A stretch of DNA of 64,000 bases from Erythrobacter neustonensis (lineage in GTDB: Bacteria; Pseudomonadota; Alphaproteobacteria; Sphingomonadales; Sphingomonadaceae), in the NCBI RefSeq assembly GCF_001663175.1, contig NZ_CP016033.1, positions 2,666,001 through 2,730,000 of the forward strand, in the 5' to 3' direction. A model generated the notes under the pieces. The model was given only the letters and a program-made list of their open reading frames with translations, made no database searches and was not told where the DNA came from. How positions within the stretch are numbered: the stretch's first letter is position 1; every line of letters begins with the position of its first letter. A program made the translations under genes and the position numbers. Below are positions 44,729 through 55,641 of the stretch, piece by piece.

Positions 44729-46383
44729 CAGGCGGCACGCCCCGGCATCACCACGCGCACCTGCGGACGCTTGCCCGACCAGCGCTGCGCGGCACGGCGG
44801 GCAGCAAGGCGCGCAGCCTCGCGGATGGTGGCTTCGTCCTTGGCATCGCGGCCCTTGAGCCGCGCGATCGCTTTCAACACGTCCTCCGCCGCCTCTTCGA
44901 GAAACTCGGGCAGATCCTCGTCAAGCGGTAGGCCGATAGCCTCGATCACCGGACGGCTGCCCCGCGCCAGCACCACCATCAGAACCCCGTCGCTCGCGAT
45001 GCGCCGGCGCATGGTCACGGCATCGCCGTCGGCCGGGGCAATGATATCGCCATCGAGCACAAGCCGGCCCGCCCGTACCTGAGCCACCTTGCCGGGCTTG
45101 CCCGGAGCCAGGCGCACCAGATCGCCGTTCTTCTGCACCACCTGCGCCGGAATTCCGCTTGCCTTGCCGACACGCGCCTGTTCGGCCATGTGGCGGATCT
45201 CGCCGTGAACCGGCACCAGCACTTCGGGCTTGAGCCAGCTGTAAAGCGCTTCGAGCTCGGGACGACCCGGGTGGCCCGAAACGTGGATCAGTGCCTGCCG
45301 GTCGGTGACCATCTGGATACCGCGTGCGGCCAGCTGGTTCTGAATCTTGCCGATTGCAATTTCGTTGCCCGGGATCTGGCGCGAGGAGAAGAGCACCACA
45401 TCGCCTGCGACAAGTTCGATCGGGTGGTTCATATCCGCCATTCGCCCAAGCGCGGCGCGCGGTTCGCCCTGCCCCCCCGTCGCGATGATCAGCAGCTCGC
45501 CGCGAGGAAGCCCCATGGCGGTATCGAAACTGACCGGCTTGGGGAAATCGGCAAGATACCCGTTGTCCTGCGCCACCTCGATGATGCGGTCGAGCGAGCG
45601 TCCTGCAACGCAGATCTGCCGCCCGGTTTCGCGCGCTACCTCGCCCAGCGTCTGGAGCCGCGCGACGTTGCTGGCAAAGGTTGTGACGACAACCCGCTTG
45701 CCCTTGTGGCGCGCAACTTCGTCCATCAGTGCGCGGTGAACCGCACCCTCGCTGCCCGAAGGCTGGGGATTGAAGACGTTGGTCGAATCGCACACCAGCG
45801 CGAGCACACCTTCGTCGCCGATTTCGCGCAACTCTTCCTCGGTGGTGGGTTCACCGATGATCGGCTCGTCATCGAGCTTCCAGTCGCCGGTGTGGAAGAT
45901 GCGGCCATGCGGCGTATCGATCAGCAGCGCGTTGCCTTCCGCGATCGAGTGCGCCAGCGGCAGATAGGTGATGCTGAACGGGCCAAGTTCGATCTCGCCG
46001 TGGTCTTCGGGAATGATGTTGAGCTCGACCTTGCCGAGCAACCCGGCTTCTTCCAGCTTGCGCGAAACCAGATCGGCAGTGAACGGCGTCGCATACAGCG
46101 GCACGCCCAGATCTTCCGCGAAATAGGGGACCGCGCCGATGTGGTCTTCATGTGCATGGGTCAGCACGATCCCGATCAGATCCTTGCGGCGTTCCTCGAT
46201 GAACTCCAGATCGGCAAAAACCAGTTCGACACCGGGATATTCGCCGCCCGAGAAGGTCATGCCCAGATCGACCATCAGCCATTTGCCCTGACAGCCATAA
46301 AGATTGACGTTCATGCCAATCTCTCCCGATCCGCCAAGGGCCAGGAACAGCAATTCGTCTTCGGGCGTGTAATCGTTCTTCAC
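44728..46383 (-). CDS. rnj: Ribonuclease J
   Basis: About 551 residues. RNase J is a metallo-beta-lactamase-fold nuclease with 5'-exo and endo activity in mRNA decay and rRNA maturation. The zinc motif is LTHAHEDHIGAVPY, with HTGDWKLD and CDSTNVF further on and the C-terminal LIHVSGHPGRPEL of the beta-CASP region. I favour GTG 46383 (KNDYTPEDELLFLALGGSG), preceded by an AAGAGA site; TTG 46410 is the alternative. Located downstream of coaX. Confidence 0.95.
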   Translation of the reverse strand: MKNDYTPEDELLFLALGGSGEIGMNVNLYGCQGKWLMVDLGMTFSGGEYPGVELVFADLEFIEERRKDLIGIVLTHAHEDHIGAVPYFAEDLGVPLYATPFTADLVSRKLEEAGLLGKVELNIIPEDHGEIELGPFSITYLPLAHSIAEGNALLIDTPHGRIFHTGDWKLDDEPIIGEPTTEEELREIGDEGVLALVCDSTNVFNPQPSGSEGAVHRALMDEVARHKGKRVVVTTFASNVARLQTLGEVARETGRQICVAGRSLDRIIEVAQDNGYLADFPKPVSFDTAMGLPRGELLIIATGGQGEPRAALGRMADMNHPIELVAGDVVLFSSRQIPGNEIAIGKIQNQLAARGIQMVTDRQALIHVSGHPGRPELEALYSWLKPEVLVPVHGEIRHMAEQARVGKASGIPAQVVQKNGDLVRLAPGKPGKVAQVRAGRLVLDGDIIAPADGDAVTMRRRIASDGVLMVVLARGSRPVIEAIGLPLDEDLPEFLEEAAEDVLKAIARLKGRDAKDEATIREAARLAARRAAQRWSGKRPQVRVVMPGRAA

Positions 46384-46406
46384 AATGTCTCTTACGTTGT
46401 GCGCGC

Positions 46407-47201
46407 TCAAATGGCTTCGGCCTGGCGGGCAAGGATGGCGAGGCCATCGAGGGTGAGGTCGGCATCGACATGGTCGAAAATGTCGGTGGCGTCATCGAAC
46501 AATATGGCAAGCCCGCCGGTCGCTACAACCTTTGCCGGGCGGCCGATTTCGGATTTCATCTTGGCAACCATGCCTTCCATCATCGCGACATAGCCCCAGA
46601 AGACGCCGATCAGCATCTGGTCTTCGGTGTTGCGGCCGATGACCGAACGGCTGCTGGGCGCGCGGATGGCGATCCGCGGCAACTTCGCCGTCTTGCCGAC
46701 CAGCGCGTCGAGGCTGAGATTGATCCCCGGCGCGATCGAACCGCCTTTGTAGGCGCCGGTGAAATCGACCGCTTCGAACTTGGTTGCCGTGCCGAAATCG
46801 ACAATGATCAGGTCGCCGCCGTATTTGGTATGCGCGGCCAGAATATTCAGCGCGCGGTCAGCGCCGAGCGAGGACGGCTGATCGACATCGATCGCGAAGC
46901 GCCACCGCGCGCTCCCCTGACCTGCAAACAGCGGCGTGATCCGGAAATATTTCTCGCACAGGACGGTGAGGTTGTGGTCCGCGCGCGGCACCACCGATGC
47001 GACAATGACCTGCGTGATGTCGGTGCGTTCGAACCCTTCGATCTTGAGAAGCTGAAGCAACCACACCGCGTATTCGTCGCCGGTCCTGCGCGGATCAGTG
47101 GCGATCCGCCACCGCGCACGGATCGTATAGGTCCCGTCCGATTCAAAATCGAACAGCGCAAAGACGACATTCGTGTTCCCGACATCGGCGGCGAGCAGCA
47201 T
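46407..47201 (-). CDS. coaX: Type III pantothenate kinase
   Basis: 264 residues. Phosphorylates pantothenate, the first step to coenzyme A. Type III features: [16 protein letters not shown] at the N-terminus (ATP site), [13 protein letters not shown] and [13 protein letters not shown], with [21 protein letters not shown] 47201 is the start; a longer frame overlaps birA. It lies between birA (17-bp gap) and rnj. Confidence 0.96.
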   Translation of the reverse strand: MLLAADVGNTNVVFALFDFESDGTYTIRARWRIATDPRRTGDEYAVWLLQLLKIEGFERTDITQVIVASVVPRADHNLTVLCEKYFRITPLFAGQGSARWRFAIDVDQPSSLGADRALNILAAHTKYGGDLIIVDFGTATKFEAVDFTGAYKGGSIAPGINLSLDALVGKTAKLPRIAIRAPSSRSVIGRNTEDQMLIGVFWGYVAMMEGMVAKMKSEIGRPAKVVATGGLAILFDDATDIFDHVDADLTLDGLAILARQAEAI

Positions 47202-47218
47202 CGTGATCAGTCCTAGCC

Positions 47219-47929
47219 TTAAGAAATATCGCCAGCGCGAATGACACGTTCGCGCCCATCCGCCAAGCGTAGCCGCAAGGCGCCATCGGTTTCCTCGAGG
47301 CCCGCAAAGCTTCCCGAAATGATCGATCCGTCGGTGTCGTGAACTGTCACCGACGAACCCTGCGCATGGATCGAGCGTGAAAGGAATGCCTGCAGCACCG
47401 CTTCGAGCCCGTAGGTCCGCCACATCTCCAGCTGCCGGTCGAATAGGCTTGCCAGACTGGCGGCAAATTCTTCGATATCGGGAGGCGTGGTCACATCGGC
47501 AACGGCGGCGGTCTTGCGGCCTTCGATCACCGGCGCTCTCGCCAAATTGACTCCGATGCCGACGACGACGTTCGCGCCGACCATCTCGAGCAGGATGCCG
47601 GACAGCTTGCCATCGTTCAGCAGGACATCATTGGGCCATTTGAGGCACAAATCGCCGCCAATGCCCGGCACCGACGCAATCGCGGCATGCACCGCCAGCG
47701 CTGCAACGAAGCTCAGCGATGCCGGCGGCGGGCCGCCTTCGGTGATTTCGACCGCGGTCGAACCCATGAAGTTGCCCGATCCGTCGAACCATGCGCGCCC
47801 TTGCCTGCCGCGACCCGCGGTCTGGCGGTGGGCCACCAGCCAGTCCCCCTCGGCCCACCCTGCACCGCTGCGCAGGGCGGCGGCCACATCGGCATTGGTC
47901 GAGCCGGTCTCTGCGACGAGGTGGATCAA
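47219..47929 (-). CDS. birA: Biotin--[acetyl-CoA-carboxylase] ligase
   Basis: 236 residues. Attaches biotin to the carboxyl carrier protein. The biotinyl-AMP loop reads [19 protein letters not shown], followed by [10 protein letters not shown] and KLSGILLEM. It lacks the N-terminal DNA-binding domain, so it is not a repressor. The start is probably TTG 47929, whose bases overlap the nuoN stop; no ATG exists before the conserved ETGSTN motif, and no clear RBS is seen. The nuoN-birA-coaX-rnj order is common in alphaproteobacteria. Confidence 0.93.
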   Translation of the reverse strand: MIHLVAETGSTNADVAAALRSGAGWAEGDWLVAHRQTAGRGRQGRAWFDGSGNFMGSTAVEITEGGPPPASLSFVAALAVHAAIASVPGIGGDLCLKWPNDVLLNDGKLSGILLEMVGANVVVGIGVNLARAPVIEGRKTAAVADVTTPPDIEEFAASLASLFDRQLEMWRTYGLEAVLQAFLSRSIHAQGSSVTVHDTDGSIISGSFAGLEETDGALRLRLADGRERVIRAGDIS

Positions 47930-49404
47930 ACCGCGAGGAACAGCGACGAAGCCGCCTTGTCGGCAAGGTCGGTCAGCGACGGAGTCAAGAAGTAGCCGAG
48001 CGGCGAAATGATCAGACCCGTCAGCGCCAGCAGCACCCAGTGGGCCGGCCCGCTCTTGCCGGTAACGATACCGGCAGGCTCGTCGAAGAACATCACCTTC
48101 ACGAACTTGATGTAATAGAACGCGCCGACAACACTGGCCGCAATCGCGATCGCCCCGAACACCACAAGCCCCGCTTCGATCGTCGCCTGGAAGATCACGA
48201 ATTTGGCAAAGAAGCCGAGCAGCGGCGGGATGCCCGCAAGGCTGAACATGAAGATCAGCAAGGCCCACGCAACCGCCGGCTTCGTGACCGAAAGGCCGCG
48301 GATGTCGGCGAAGGTTTCGTACAATCGGCCTTCGTCATCGCGCAGCATGAGAAGCGCGACGAAGCAACCGATGCTCATGGTGACATAGATGAAGAGATAG
48401 ACCAGCATCGCGCTCGCCCCGGCGGCATTGGCCACCGCAAGCCCGAGCAGGATGAAGCCGATATTGTTGATCGAGGAATAGGCAAGCAGGCGCTTCAGAT
48501 TGTCCTGACCGATCGCGCCGAGCGCGCCGAAGATGATCGATGCGAGCGCCATGAACATTACGATCTGCTGCCACGCCGCAACTTGGCCGCCGAACACTTC
48601 GAACACCACGCGTGCGGTCAGCGCGACCGCTGCCACCTTGGGCGCGGTTGCGAAGAAGGCGGTGACCGGGGTCGGCGCGCCTTCGTAAACGTCAGGCGTC
48701 CACATGTGGAACGGAACCGCGCTGATCTTGAAGGCAAGGCCCGACAGCACGAAGATCACCCCGAACAGCGCGCCAGTGCCCATCTCGCCCGTCAGCCCGG
48801 CACGCACCGCGCTAAACGACGTGCCACCGGTGAAGCCGTAAAGCAGGCTGATCCCGTAGAGCAGAATGCCCGACGCAAGCGCGCCCAGCACGAAATATTT
48901 GAGGCCCGCTTCACCCGAACGCGTCTCGCGGCGGAGGATGGCCGCAAGCACGTAGGCCGAGAGGCTGTTGAGTTCGAGCCCGAGATAGAGGCTCATGAAG
49001 TCGTTGGCCGACACCATCAATCCCATGCCGACAGCGGCAAAGAGGATGAGCACCGGGTATTCGGCCCGCATTCCGCGCTCGGAACCCGCGGACGGCCCGG
49101 CAAAGAAGGCCGGTGCGATCATCAGCGCGGCAATCGCTGCAAGATAGATCAGCGCCTTGGCAAACAGCGCGAAGGTGTCGATTTTTAACAGCCCGCCAAA
49201 TGCCAGCACATCCGGCCCATCGGTTCCGGTGTGCAGGCCGGGAACGAGCAGCAGCCCTGCGGTGAACAACGCAGCAGCAGCGGCGATGGCGATCAGACGC
49301 GCGATCTTGTCCCCGCCCCATGCTGCGACCAGCAGCAACAGCAGGCCGGCACCGGTCACGACCAGTTCGGGCAGGACAAGCGCGAAGGAATGAGCGAAAT
49401 CCAT
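47926..49404 (-). CDS. nuoN: NADH-quinone oxidoreductase subunit N
   Basis: 492 residues, about 14 TM helices. One of the three antiporter-like proton-pumping subunits of the complex I membrane arm. Key segments are SLYLGLELNSLSAYVLAA (with the conserved Glu), GTGALFGVIFVLSGLAFKIS and VPFHMWTPDVYEGAPTPVTAF. Its start shares one base with the nuoM stop. Confidence 0.97.
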   Translation of the reverse strand: MDFAHSFALVLPELVVTGAGLLLLLVAAWGGDKIARLIAIAAAAALFTAGLLLVPGLHTGTDGPDVLAFGGLLKIDTFALFAKALIYLAAIAALMIAPAFFAGPSAGSERGMRAEYPVLILFAAVGMGLMVSANDFMSLYLGLELNSLSAYVLAAILRRETRSGEAGLKYFVLGALASGILLYGISLLYGFTGGTSFSAVRAGLTGEMGTGALFGVIFVLSGLAFKISAVPFHMWTPDVYEGAPTPVTAFFATAPKVAAVALTARVVFEVFGGQVAAWQQIVMFMALASIIFGALGAIGQDNLKRLLAYSSINNIGFILLGLAVANAAGASAMLVYLFIYVTMSIGCFVALLMLRDDEGRLYETFADIRGLSVTKPAVAWALLIFMFSLAGIPPLLGFFAKFVIFQATIEAGLVVFGAIAIAASVVGAFYYIKFVKVMFFDEPAGIVTGKSGPAHWVLLALTGLIISPLGYFLTPSLTDLADKAASSLFLAV

Positions 49405-50969
49405 CAGTGCGCGCCCTCCTTGGCGCTCTCATGTTCCGTGCCGCCGTGGTGGCCAAGCGCGTTGGCGGCCGCGCCGCGGGGCGTTCCGGTGACCGGGTTT
49501 GCATCGCTCGCAGGTGCGGCGGCGGACAGCCGCGCATCGAGCAACGCGATATCCTTGCGCATCGGGGCAAGGAAGCTTTCGGGGTAAACGCCCATCCACA
49601 ACACTGCCGCCGCGATCGGCGCCATCATGGCCCATTCGCGCGCCGTAATGTCCGGCATTGCCGCTGCATCGGCGTTGATCTGCGGACCGAACGCCACGCG
49701 GCGATAAAGATACAGCATGTATGCCGCGCCAAGGATGATCCCCGTCGTCGAGATCAGTGCAACCGTGCTCGACGTCTGGTAAATCCCGGCCAGCGACAGG
49801 AACTCGCCGACAAACCCGCTGGTGCCCGGCAGACCGATCGACGCCATGGTGAACAACAGGAAGAACAGCGCGTAATAGGGCATGTTGATCGCCACGCCGC
49901 CGTAACGCGCGATCTCGCGGGTGTGGAGGCGATCGTAGATCACGCCAACGCACAGGAACAGCGCGCCCGACACGAGGCCGTGGCTGAGCATCACGATCAT
50001 CGCCCCTTCGAGGCCCTGCACATTGAAGGCAAAGAGCCCGACGGTGACGATCGCCATGTGCGCAACGGAAGAATAGGCGATCAGCTTCTTCATGTCCGAC
50101 TGCACCAAGGCGACCAGCGAGGTGTAGACCACCGCGACCATCGACAGCGCAAACACCAGCCAGGCGAACTGCGCAGAGGCTTCGGGGAACATCGGGAGGC
50201 TGAAACGGATGAAGCCGTAGCCGCCAAGCTTGAGCAGCACGCCCGCCAGGATCACCGAACCTGCCGTCGGCGCTTGAACGTGCGCGTCAGGCAGCCAGGT
50301 GTGCAGCGGCCACATCGGCACCTTGACGGCGAAGCTTGCGAAGAACGCCAGCCAGAGCCAGGTCTGCGCGCCCGCCGGAAAGCCATATTCCATCAGCGTC
50401 GGAATGTCGGATGTGCCCGCTTCGGACACCATCCAGAACATCGCGATCAGCATCAGGACGGACCCGAGCAGCGTGTAGAGGAAGAACTTGTAGCTCGCGT
50501 AAATTCGGTTGTCGCCGCCCCACACGCCGATGATCAGATACATCGGAATAAGGCCCGCTTCGAAGAAGACGTAGAACAGGAACAAATCCTGCGCCGCGAA
50601 GGTGCCGATCATCAGCACTTCCATGAACAGGAAGGCTGCCATGTATTCGCCGACGCGCTTGGTCACCGATGTCCAGCTGGCAAGAATGCAGACCGGCATC
50701 AGGAACACGCTGAGCATGATCAGCATCAGGGCGATGCCGTCGATACCGAGCGCATAGCTGAAGCCTGCGAACAGGTCGGCGCGTTCGGTGAACTGCCATT
50801 GCGGGCCGCCGATCTGGTAATTCGACCACAGGAACACGCCAAGCACGAAGGTGATGAGCGTCGCCGCGAGCGCGATCAGCCGAGCGGCATGCGCACCCGA
50901 GAACAGGCACAGCGCCGCACCGACCAACGGCACGCACATCATAAGCGACAGGATGGGAAGGCCTTCCAT
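49404..50969 (-). CDS. nuoM: NADH-quinone oxidoreductase subunit M
   Basis: 521 residues, about 14 TM helices. Antiporter-like pumping subunit. Typical segments are [18 protein letters not shown] (with the channel Glu), [17 protein letters not shown] and [11 protein letters not shown]. An AGGAG site lies about 12 bases before ATG 50969, in the 14-bp gap after nuoL. Confidence 0.97.
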   Translation of the reverse strand: MEGLPILSLMMCVPLVGAALCLFSGAHAARLIALAATLITFVLGVFLWSNYQIGGPQWQFTERADLFAGFSYALGIDGIALMLIMLSVFLMPVCILASWTSVTKRVGEYMAAFLFMEVLMIGTFAAQDLFLFYVFFEAGLIPMYLIIGVWGGDNRIYASYKFFLYTLLGSVLMLIAMFWMVSEAGTSDIPTLMEYGFPAGAQTWLWLAFFASFAVKVPMWPLHTWLPDAHVQAPTAGSVILAGVLLKLGGYGFIRFSLPMFPEASAQFAWLVFALSMVAVVYTSLVALVQSDMKKLIAYSSVAHMAIVTVGLFAFNVQGLEGAMIVMLSHGLVSGALFLCVGVIYDRLHTREIARYGGVAINMPYYALFFLLFTMASIGLPGTSGFVGEFLSLAGIYQTSSTVALISTTGIILGAAYMLYLYRRVAFGPQINADAAAMPDITAREWAMMAPIAAAVLWMGVYPESFLAPMRKDIALLDARLSAAAPASDANPVTGTPRGAAANALGHHGGTEHESAKEGAH

Positions 50970-50983
50970 TACGAAGCGCGCTC

Positions 50984-53047
50984 CTAAAGCAGAACGTAGG
51001 TGATAGCGGCAACCAGCCCGAGCAGCATGATCAACGCATAGGTGTAGAGGTAGCCAGACTGGATCGACTTGGCGGCCAGCGAACTGCGCTCGACCACCCA
51101 GGCAATGCCGTTGGGACCGAAGCGGTCGATCGTGCCGACATCGCCCAGCTTCCAGAAGGCGCGGCCCAATGCAAAGGCAGGCTTCACGAAGATCGCGTCA
51201 TAAAGCTCGTCGAAATACCACTTGCGGAAGACGAACCGGTGCAGCGCAGGGAAGGTGCTGACGAACTTTGCGGGGATGTCGGGCTTCGCGATGTAAGCCA
51301 TGTAAGCGCCGGCAAAGCCCAGGATCATCACGATCAGCGCGGTATACTTCACCCAGTAAGGCACCGCATGCATCGCGTGGATGAGCGCTTCATTGTAGAA
51401 GATTGCGCCGTTCCAGAATGCCGCGCTGTCGAGGAAAGCGGGCGCGAAGACCTGCCCTGCCGCGATCGCGCCGAGGGTCAGCACGGCAAGCGGGATGAGC
51501 ATCGAAACCGGGCTTTCGTGCGGATGATAACCCGCCGTGCCCTCGTGATCGTCTGCATGGGGCACATCGTGCACAGCATCGTGACCCGCGTGCTCCTGCT
51601 TGGCAGGGTTGCCGTGATCGGAATCGTGATGGCCATCGTGCACAGCGTGCTGGATATGCTCGGACTGCGCCCAGCGCGGCTTGCCCCAAAAGGTCAGGAA
51701 CATCAGGCGCCACGAATAGAAGCTGGTCAGCAAGGCCGCGCCCGCACCCGCCCAGAACGCCGCCTGCCCTGCCCCGTTGCCGCGCGCAAAGGCGACCTCG
51801 AGGATCGCATCCTTCGACCAGAAGCCGGCAAAGCCCGCGCCGAGGTGATAGATGCCCAGACCCGTGATCGCCAGCGTGCCCGCCAGCATGGCGTAGAAGG
51901 TGAACGGAATGTGCTTACGCAGACCCCCGTAATAGCGCATGTCCTGCTCGTGATGCATCGCGTGGATCACGCTGCCTGCACCAAGGAACAGCAGCGCCTT
52001 GAAGAAGGCGTGGGTGAACAGGTGGAACATCGCCGCGCCATAGGCGCCGACGCCGGCAGCGAAGAACATGTAACCCAGCTGCGAGCACGTCGAATAGGCG
52101 ATTACACGCTTGATGTCCCACTGCGTCGTTCCGATCGTGGCGGCGAAGAAACAGGTCGCAGCGCCCACGATGGTCACGATGGTCAGCGCGGTCGGCGCGG
52201 TTTCGAACATCGGCGACAGGCGGCACAGCATGAACACGCCGGCGGTCACCATCGTTGCTGCGTGGATCAGCGCCGACACCGGGGTCGGGCCTTCCATTGC
52301 ATCGGGAAGCCACGTGTGCAGGCCCAGCTGCGCGCTCTTGCCCATCGCGCCGATGAACAGCAGGATGCACAGGATGTCCATCGTGTAGAGGCGCATGCCG
52401 ACGAAGGTGATCGTCGCACCGCTCATCGCCGGCGCGGCTTCGAGGATCGCCGGGATCGAGGTCGTCTGGAACACCAGATAGGTGCCGAAAATGCCCAGCA
52501 TGAAACCCAGATCGCCGACGCGGTTGACCACGAAGGCCTTGATCGCAGCGGCACCGGCGCTGGGCTTTTTGAACCAGAAACCGATCAGCAGATACGAGGC
52601 GAGGCCCACGCCTTCCCACCCGAAGAACATCTGGACGAGGTTATCGGCGGTCACGAGCATCAGCATCGCAAAAGTGAACAGCGAGAGATAGGCAAAGAAC
52701 CGCGGCTGATCCGGGTCTTCGTCCATGTATCCCCACGAATAGAGGTGGACGAGTGCGGAAACCGAATTGATCACCACGAGCATGATCGCGGTCAGCGTGT
52801 CGACCCGAAGCGCCCAGTCGAAGGTCAGCGTGCCGCTCTGAACCCACTTGAGCACGGGCACGACTTCTGTGGTGCCACTGCCTCCGAGAAAGCCGAGGAA
52901 GATCGGCCAGCTCAGCGCCGCCGACAGGAACAGCGCGCCCGTGGTGATGGTCTTGGCCGCGACATTGCCGAGCATGCGGTTGCCCAGCCCTGCGACGATG
53001 GCAGCCAGCAGCGGGCCGAATACGATGATGAGGATCTGCGTCGACAC
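50984..53047 (-). CDS. nuoL: NADH-quinone oxidoreductase subunit L
   Basis: 687 residues, about 16 TM helices plus the C-terminal lateral helix region. Distal proton-pumping subunit. Segments include [38 protein letters not shown] and [16 protein letters not shown]. Residues 464-510 are an extramembrane loop with 13 His and many Asp, not part of the standard subunit. The start is GTG 53047 with AAGGGG about 9 bases upstream. Confidence 0.97.
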   Translation of the reverse strand: MSTQILIIVFGPLLAAIVAGLGNRMLGNVAAKTITTGALFLSAALSWPIFLGFLGGSGTTEVVPVLKWVQSGTLTFDWALRVDTLTAIMLVVINSVSALVHLYSWGYMDEDPDQPRFFAYLSLFTFAMLMLVTADNLVQMFFGWEGVGLASYLLIGFWFKKPSAGAAAIKAFVVNRVGDLGFMLGIFGTYLVFQTTSIPAILEAAPAMSGATITFVGMRLYTMDILCILLFIGAMGKSAQLGLHTWLPDAMEGPTPVSALIHAATMVTAGVFMLCRLSPMFETAPTALTIVTIVGAATCFFAATIGTTQWDIKRVIAYSTCSQLGYMFFAAGVGAYGAAMFHLFTHAFFKALLFLGAGSVIHAMHHEQDMRYYGGLRKHIPFTFYAMLAGTLAITGLGIYHLGAGFAGFWSKDAILEVAFARGNGAGQAAFWAGAGAALLTSFYSWRLMFLTFWGKPRWAQSEHIQHAVHDGHHDSDHGNPAKQEHAGHDAVHDVPHADDHEGTAGYHPHESPVSMLIPLAVLTLGAIAAGQVFAPAFLDSAAFWNGAIFYNEALIHAMHAVPYWVKYTALIVMILGFAGAYMAYIAKPDIPAKFVSTFPALHRFVFRKWYFDELYDAIFVKPAFALGRAFWKLGDVGTIDRFGPNGIAWVVERSSLAAKSIQSGYLYTYALIMLLGLVAAITYVLL

Positions 53048-53052
53048 GCGGC

Positions 53053-53358
53053 TTACCCCTTCATCCGGTTGATATCGTCAACCGCGATCGAACCGCGGGT
53101 GCGGAAGTAGATCACGAGAATTGCGAGGCCGATCGCGGCTTCGGCTGCGGCAACCGTCAGCACCAGCATCGCGAAGACCTGACCGGTGAGGTCGTTCAGG
53201 AACGCGCTGAAGGCGACCAGATTGAGATTCACACTGAGCAGGATCAGTTCGACCGCCATCAGGATGACGATCACGTTCTTGCGGTTGAGGAAAATCCCCA
53301 GCACGCCGAGCACGAACAGGATCGCGCCCACGGTGAGATAATGTTCGATGCCGATCAC
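53053..53358 (-). CDS. nuoK: NADH-quinone oxidoreductase subunit K
   Basis: 101 residues, three TM helices, the normal size. Proton-channel subunit with the essential Glu residues in [14 protein letters not shown] (TM2) and [13 protein letters not shown] (TM3). The start is GTG 53358 ([15 protein letters not shown]), overlapping the nuoJ stop as GTGA. It ends 5 bp before nuoL. Confidence 0.97.
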   Translation of the reverse strand: MIGIEHYLTVGAILFVLGVLGIFLNRKNVIVILMAVELILLSVNLNLVAFSAFLNDLTGQVFAMLVLTVAAAEAAIGLAILVIYFRTRGSIAVDDINRMKG

Positions 53359-53978
53359 AGCTCGACCCCTTGACCCACTTCGGGGTTCTTCATGACAGTT
53401 GCATCTTCCGGACGGCGGCGGATTTGCTTGCCGACATCCTGCCTTGCGCGCGCACCGGGCTTGGGCGGCTGGAAGGTCAGCACGATCGCGCCGATCATCG
53501 CGACCAGCAGGATGATGCCCGCGATCTCGAACAGCACGATGTAGCGGCCATAAAGCAGCGCGCCCAAAGCCTCGATATTGCTGACATCGGCCGCCTGCGC
53601 GGCCGAACCGTCGGCCGTGCCCAGCGCCAACCCGCCTGCATTGTAAGCGCCGACGCCAAGCAGCAGCTCGGCCAGCAGAACCGCCGCGATCAACAACCCC
53701 AGCGGCGCATTCCGGCTGAAACCGGCGCGCATCGCGGCAAAATCGATGTCGAGCATCATCACCACGAACAGGAACAACACCGCGACTGCGCCGACATAGA
53801 CGATCACCAGCAGCATCGCGATGAATTCGGCCCCCAGCAGCACCATCAGGCCCGCCGCGTTGAAGAACGCGAGGATCAGCCACAGCACCGAGTGCACAGG
53901 GTTGCGCGCCATGACAACCATCACGGCGCTGGCGACGACAATGGCCGCGAAGAAATAGAAGGCGATGGCCTGTATCAT
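53355..53978 (-). CDS. nuoJ: NADH-quinone oxidoreductase subunit J
   Basis: 207 residues, five TM helices followed by a basic tail. The TM3 motif is [20 protein letters not shown], the segment whose pi-to-alpha change is linked to proton pumping. ATG 53978 is the chosen start ([10 protein letters not shown]); a TTG four codons upstream is weaker. About 131 bp separate it from nuoI, the largest gap inside the operon. Confidence 0.96.
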   Translation of the reverse strand: MIQAIAFYFFAAIVVASAVMVVMARNPVHSVLWLILAFFNAAGLMVLLGAEFIAMLLVIVYVGAVAVLFLFVVMMLDIDFAAMRAGFSRNAPLGLLIAAVLLAELLLGVGAYNAGGLALGTADGSAAQAADVSNIEALGALLYGRYIVLFEIAGIILLVAMIGAIVLTFQPPKPGARARQDVGKQIRRRPEDATVMKNPEVGQGVEL

Positions 53979-54109
53979 GATGATCCCCAACCATCGAAGC
54001 CGCCCGCACCGCGCGCCGCCCCGAGTGTCGTCCAGTTTGATCCCATAGTCACTTTGCGGAAGATCGGCGTGCGCCTCTCCCCCGCGACATTCATTATCTG
54101 CGGCGCGCC

Positions 54110-54598
54110 CTAGCGATAGGGAGCGTCGGCTTCAAGGTTCGCCGCAATCGCGCGCTCCCACTTGTCACCATTGCTGAGCAGCTTGGCCTTGTCGTAGAGC
54201 AGCTCCTCGCGCGTCTCGGTCGAATATTCGAAGTTCGGCCCTTCGACGATCGCATCGACCGGGCAGGCTTCCTGGCAGAAGCCGCAGAAGATGCACTTGG
54301 TCATGTCGATGTCGTAGCGCGTGGTGCGGCGGCTGCCATCCTCGCGCGGTTCGCTCTCGATCGTGATTGCCTGCGCAGGACACACCGCCTCGCACAGCTT
54401 GCACGCGATGCAGCGTTCTTCGCCATTCGGATAGCGCCGCAGCGCATGCTCACCGCGGAAGCGGGGCGAGAGTGGGGCCTTCTCGAAGGGATAGTTGATC
54501 GTCACTTTCGGTCTGAAGAAATACTTCAGCGTCAAGGCGTGCGCCTTGAGGAATTCCCAGAGGGTGAACGACTTGATGAGGTGGGAGACGGAGGTCAT
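54110..54598 (-). CDS. nuoI: NADH-quinone oxidoreductase subunit I
   Basis: 162 residues. Carries two [4Fe-4S] clusters (N6a, N6b), bound by [15 protein letters not shown] (about 63-77) and [15 protein letters not shown] (about 102-116). It leads electrons from NuoG toward NuoB. ATG 54598 overlaps the nuoH stop. Confidence 0.97.
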   Translation of the reverse strand: MTSVSHLIKSFTLWEFLKAHALTLKYFFRPKVTINYPFEKAPLSPRFRGEHALRRYPNGEERCIACKLCEAVCPAQAITIESEPREDGSRRTTRYDIDMTKCIFCGFCQEACPVDAIVEGPNFEYSTETREELLYDKAKLLSNGDKWERAIAANLEADAPYR

Positions 54599-55641
54599 GC
54601 AAAGTGCCCAGTGGCCATGAGGTAACCGGAAGTGGCGGCGACAAACAGCAGGCTCATCGGCAGGAACACCTTCCAGCCAAGCCGCATCAGCTGGTCGTAG
54701 CGGTAACGCGGCACGGTCGCCCAGATCCAGCTGAACATGAAGAAGAACATGAAGGTCTTCAGCAGGAACCAGATGATGCCAGGCACCATGTAAAGCGGCG
54801 CCCAGTCGATCGGCGGCAGCCACCCGCCCCAGAACAGCAGCGTGTTGAGCGAGCACATCAAGAGGATGTTCGCGTATTCACCCAGCCAGAACAGCGCGAA
54901 GCTCATCGAGGAGTATTCAGTCTGGTAGCCCGCGACGAGCTCGCTCTCAGCCTCGGTGAGATCGAAGGGCGCGCGTGCGGTTTCTGCAAGCGAGGAGATG
55001 AAGAACACCACCCACATCGGGAAGAGCAGCGGGTGCACGACATAGGCGTTGATCAACCCCAGCCCGAAGCCCTGCTGCGCGTTGACGATGCCGCTGAGGT
55101 TGAAGGTCCCCGCAAACAGCACCACGCACACCAGCACGAAGCCGATCGAGACTTCGTAAGAGATCATCTGTGCGGACGCACGCATCGCCGAGAAGAACGG
55201 ATACTTGGAGTTCGACGCCCACCCGCTCATCACCACGCCGTAAACTCCCATCGAGGAGATCGCGAGGATGTAGAGCAGGCCGACATTGATGTCCGACACC
55301 ACCACGCCAGCATCGAACGGGATCACCGCCCAGGCTGCGAGTGCGACGGTGAACGTGATGATCGGCGCAATCAGGAAGATGCCCTTGTTCGCGGCGCTCG
55401 GGATAATAGTTTCCTGAAGGAATACCTTGAGCCCGTCCGCAAAGGACTGAAGCAAGCCGAACGGGCCGACCACATTGGGCCCACGCCGCATCATGATCGC
55501 GCCGAGCACCTTGCGGTCGACATAGATCACCATGGCGACCGAGAACATGACGAGCAGCGAGATCACGATGATCCCGATGAGCGTCGCAACGGTCCAGGCC
55601 CATTCGTAGGACAGACCCAAGGATTGGAAGAAGGCGGTCAT
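54595..55641 (-). CDS. nuoH: NADH-quinone oxidoreductase subunit H
   Basis: 348 residues, eight or nine TM helices. It joins the membrane arm to the quinone site. Signature segments are [23 protein letters not shown] and [25 protein letters not shown] (the acidic quinone-chamber loop), both well kept. Overlaps nuoG upstream and nuoI downstream by 4 bp each. Confidence 0.97.
   Translation of the reverse strand: MTAFFQSLGLSYEWAWTVATLIGIIVISLLVMFSVAMVIYVDRKVLGAIMMRRGPNVVGPFGLLQSFADGLKVFLQETIIPSAANKGIFLIAPIITFTVALAAWAVIPFDAGVVVSDINVGLLYILAISSMGVYGVVMSGWASNSKYPFFSAMRASAQMISYEVSIGFVLVCVVLFAGTFNLSGIVNAQQGFGLGLINAYVVHPLLFPMWVVFFISSLAETARAPFDLTEAESELVAGYQTEYSSMSFALFWLGEYANILLMCSLNTLLFWGGWLPPIDWAPLYMVPGIIWFLLKTFMFFFMFSWIWATVPRYRYDQLMRLGWKVFLPMSLLFVAATSGYLMATGHFA

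Noticed and set aside
51239..53110. A 623-codon plus-strand open frame opposite nuoL
   Set aside because: Arg/His/Glu-rich shadow of nuoL; no independent evidence.
53979..54109. A missing small gene between nuoI and nuoJ
   Set aside because: All 14 nuo genes are accounted for, and no frame in the 131 bp has an RBS and sensible composition.
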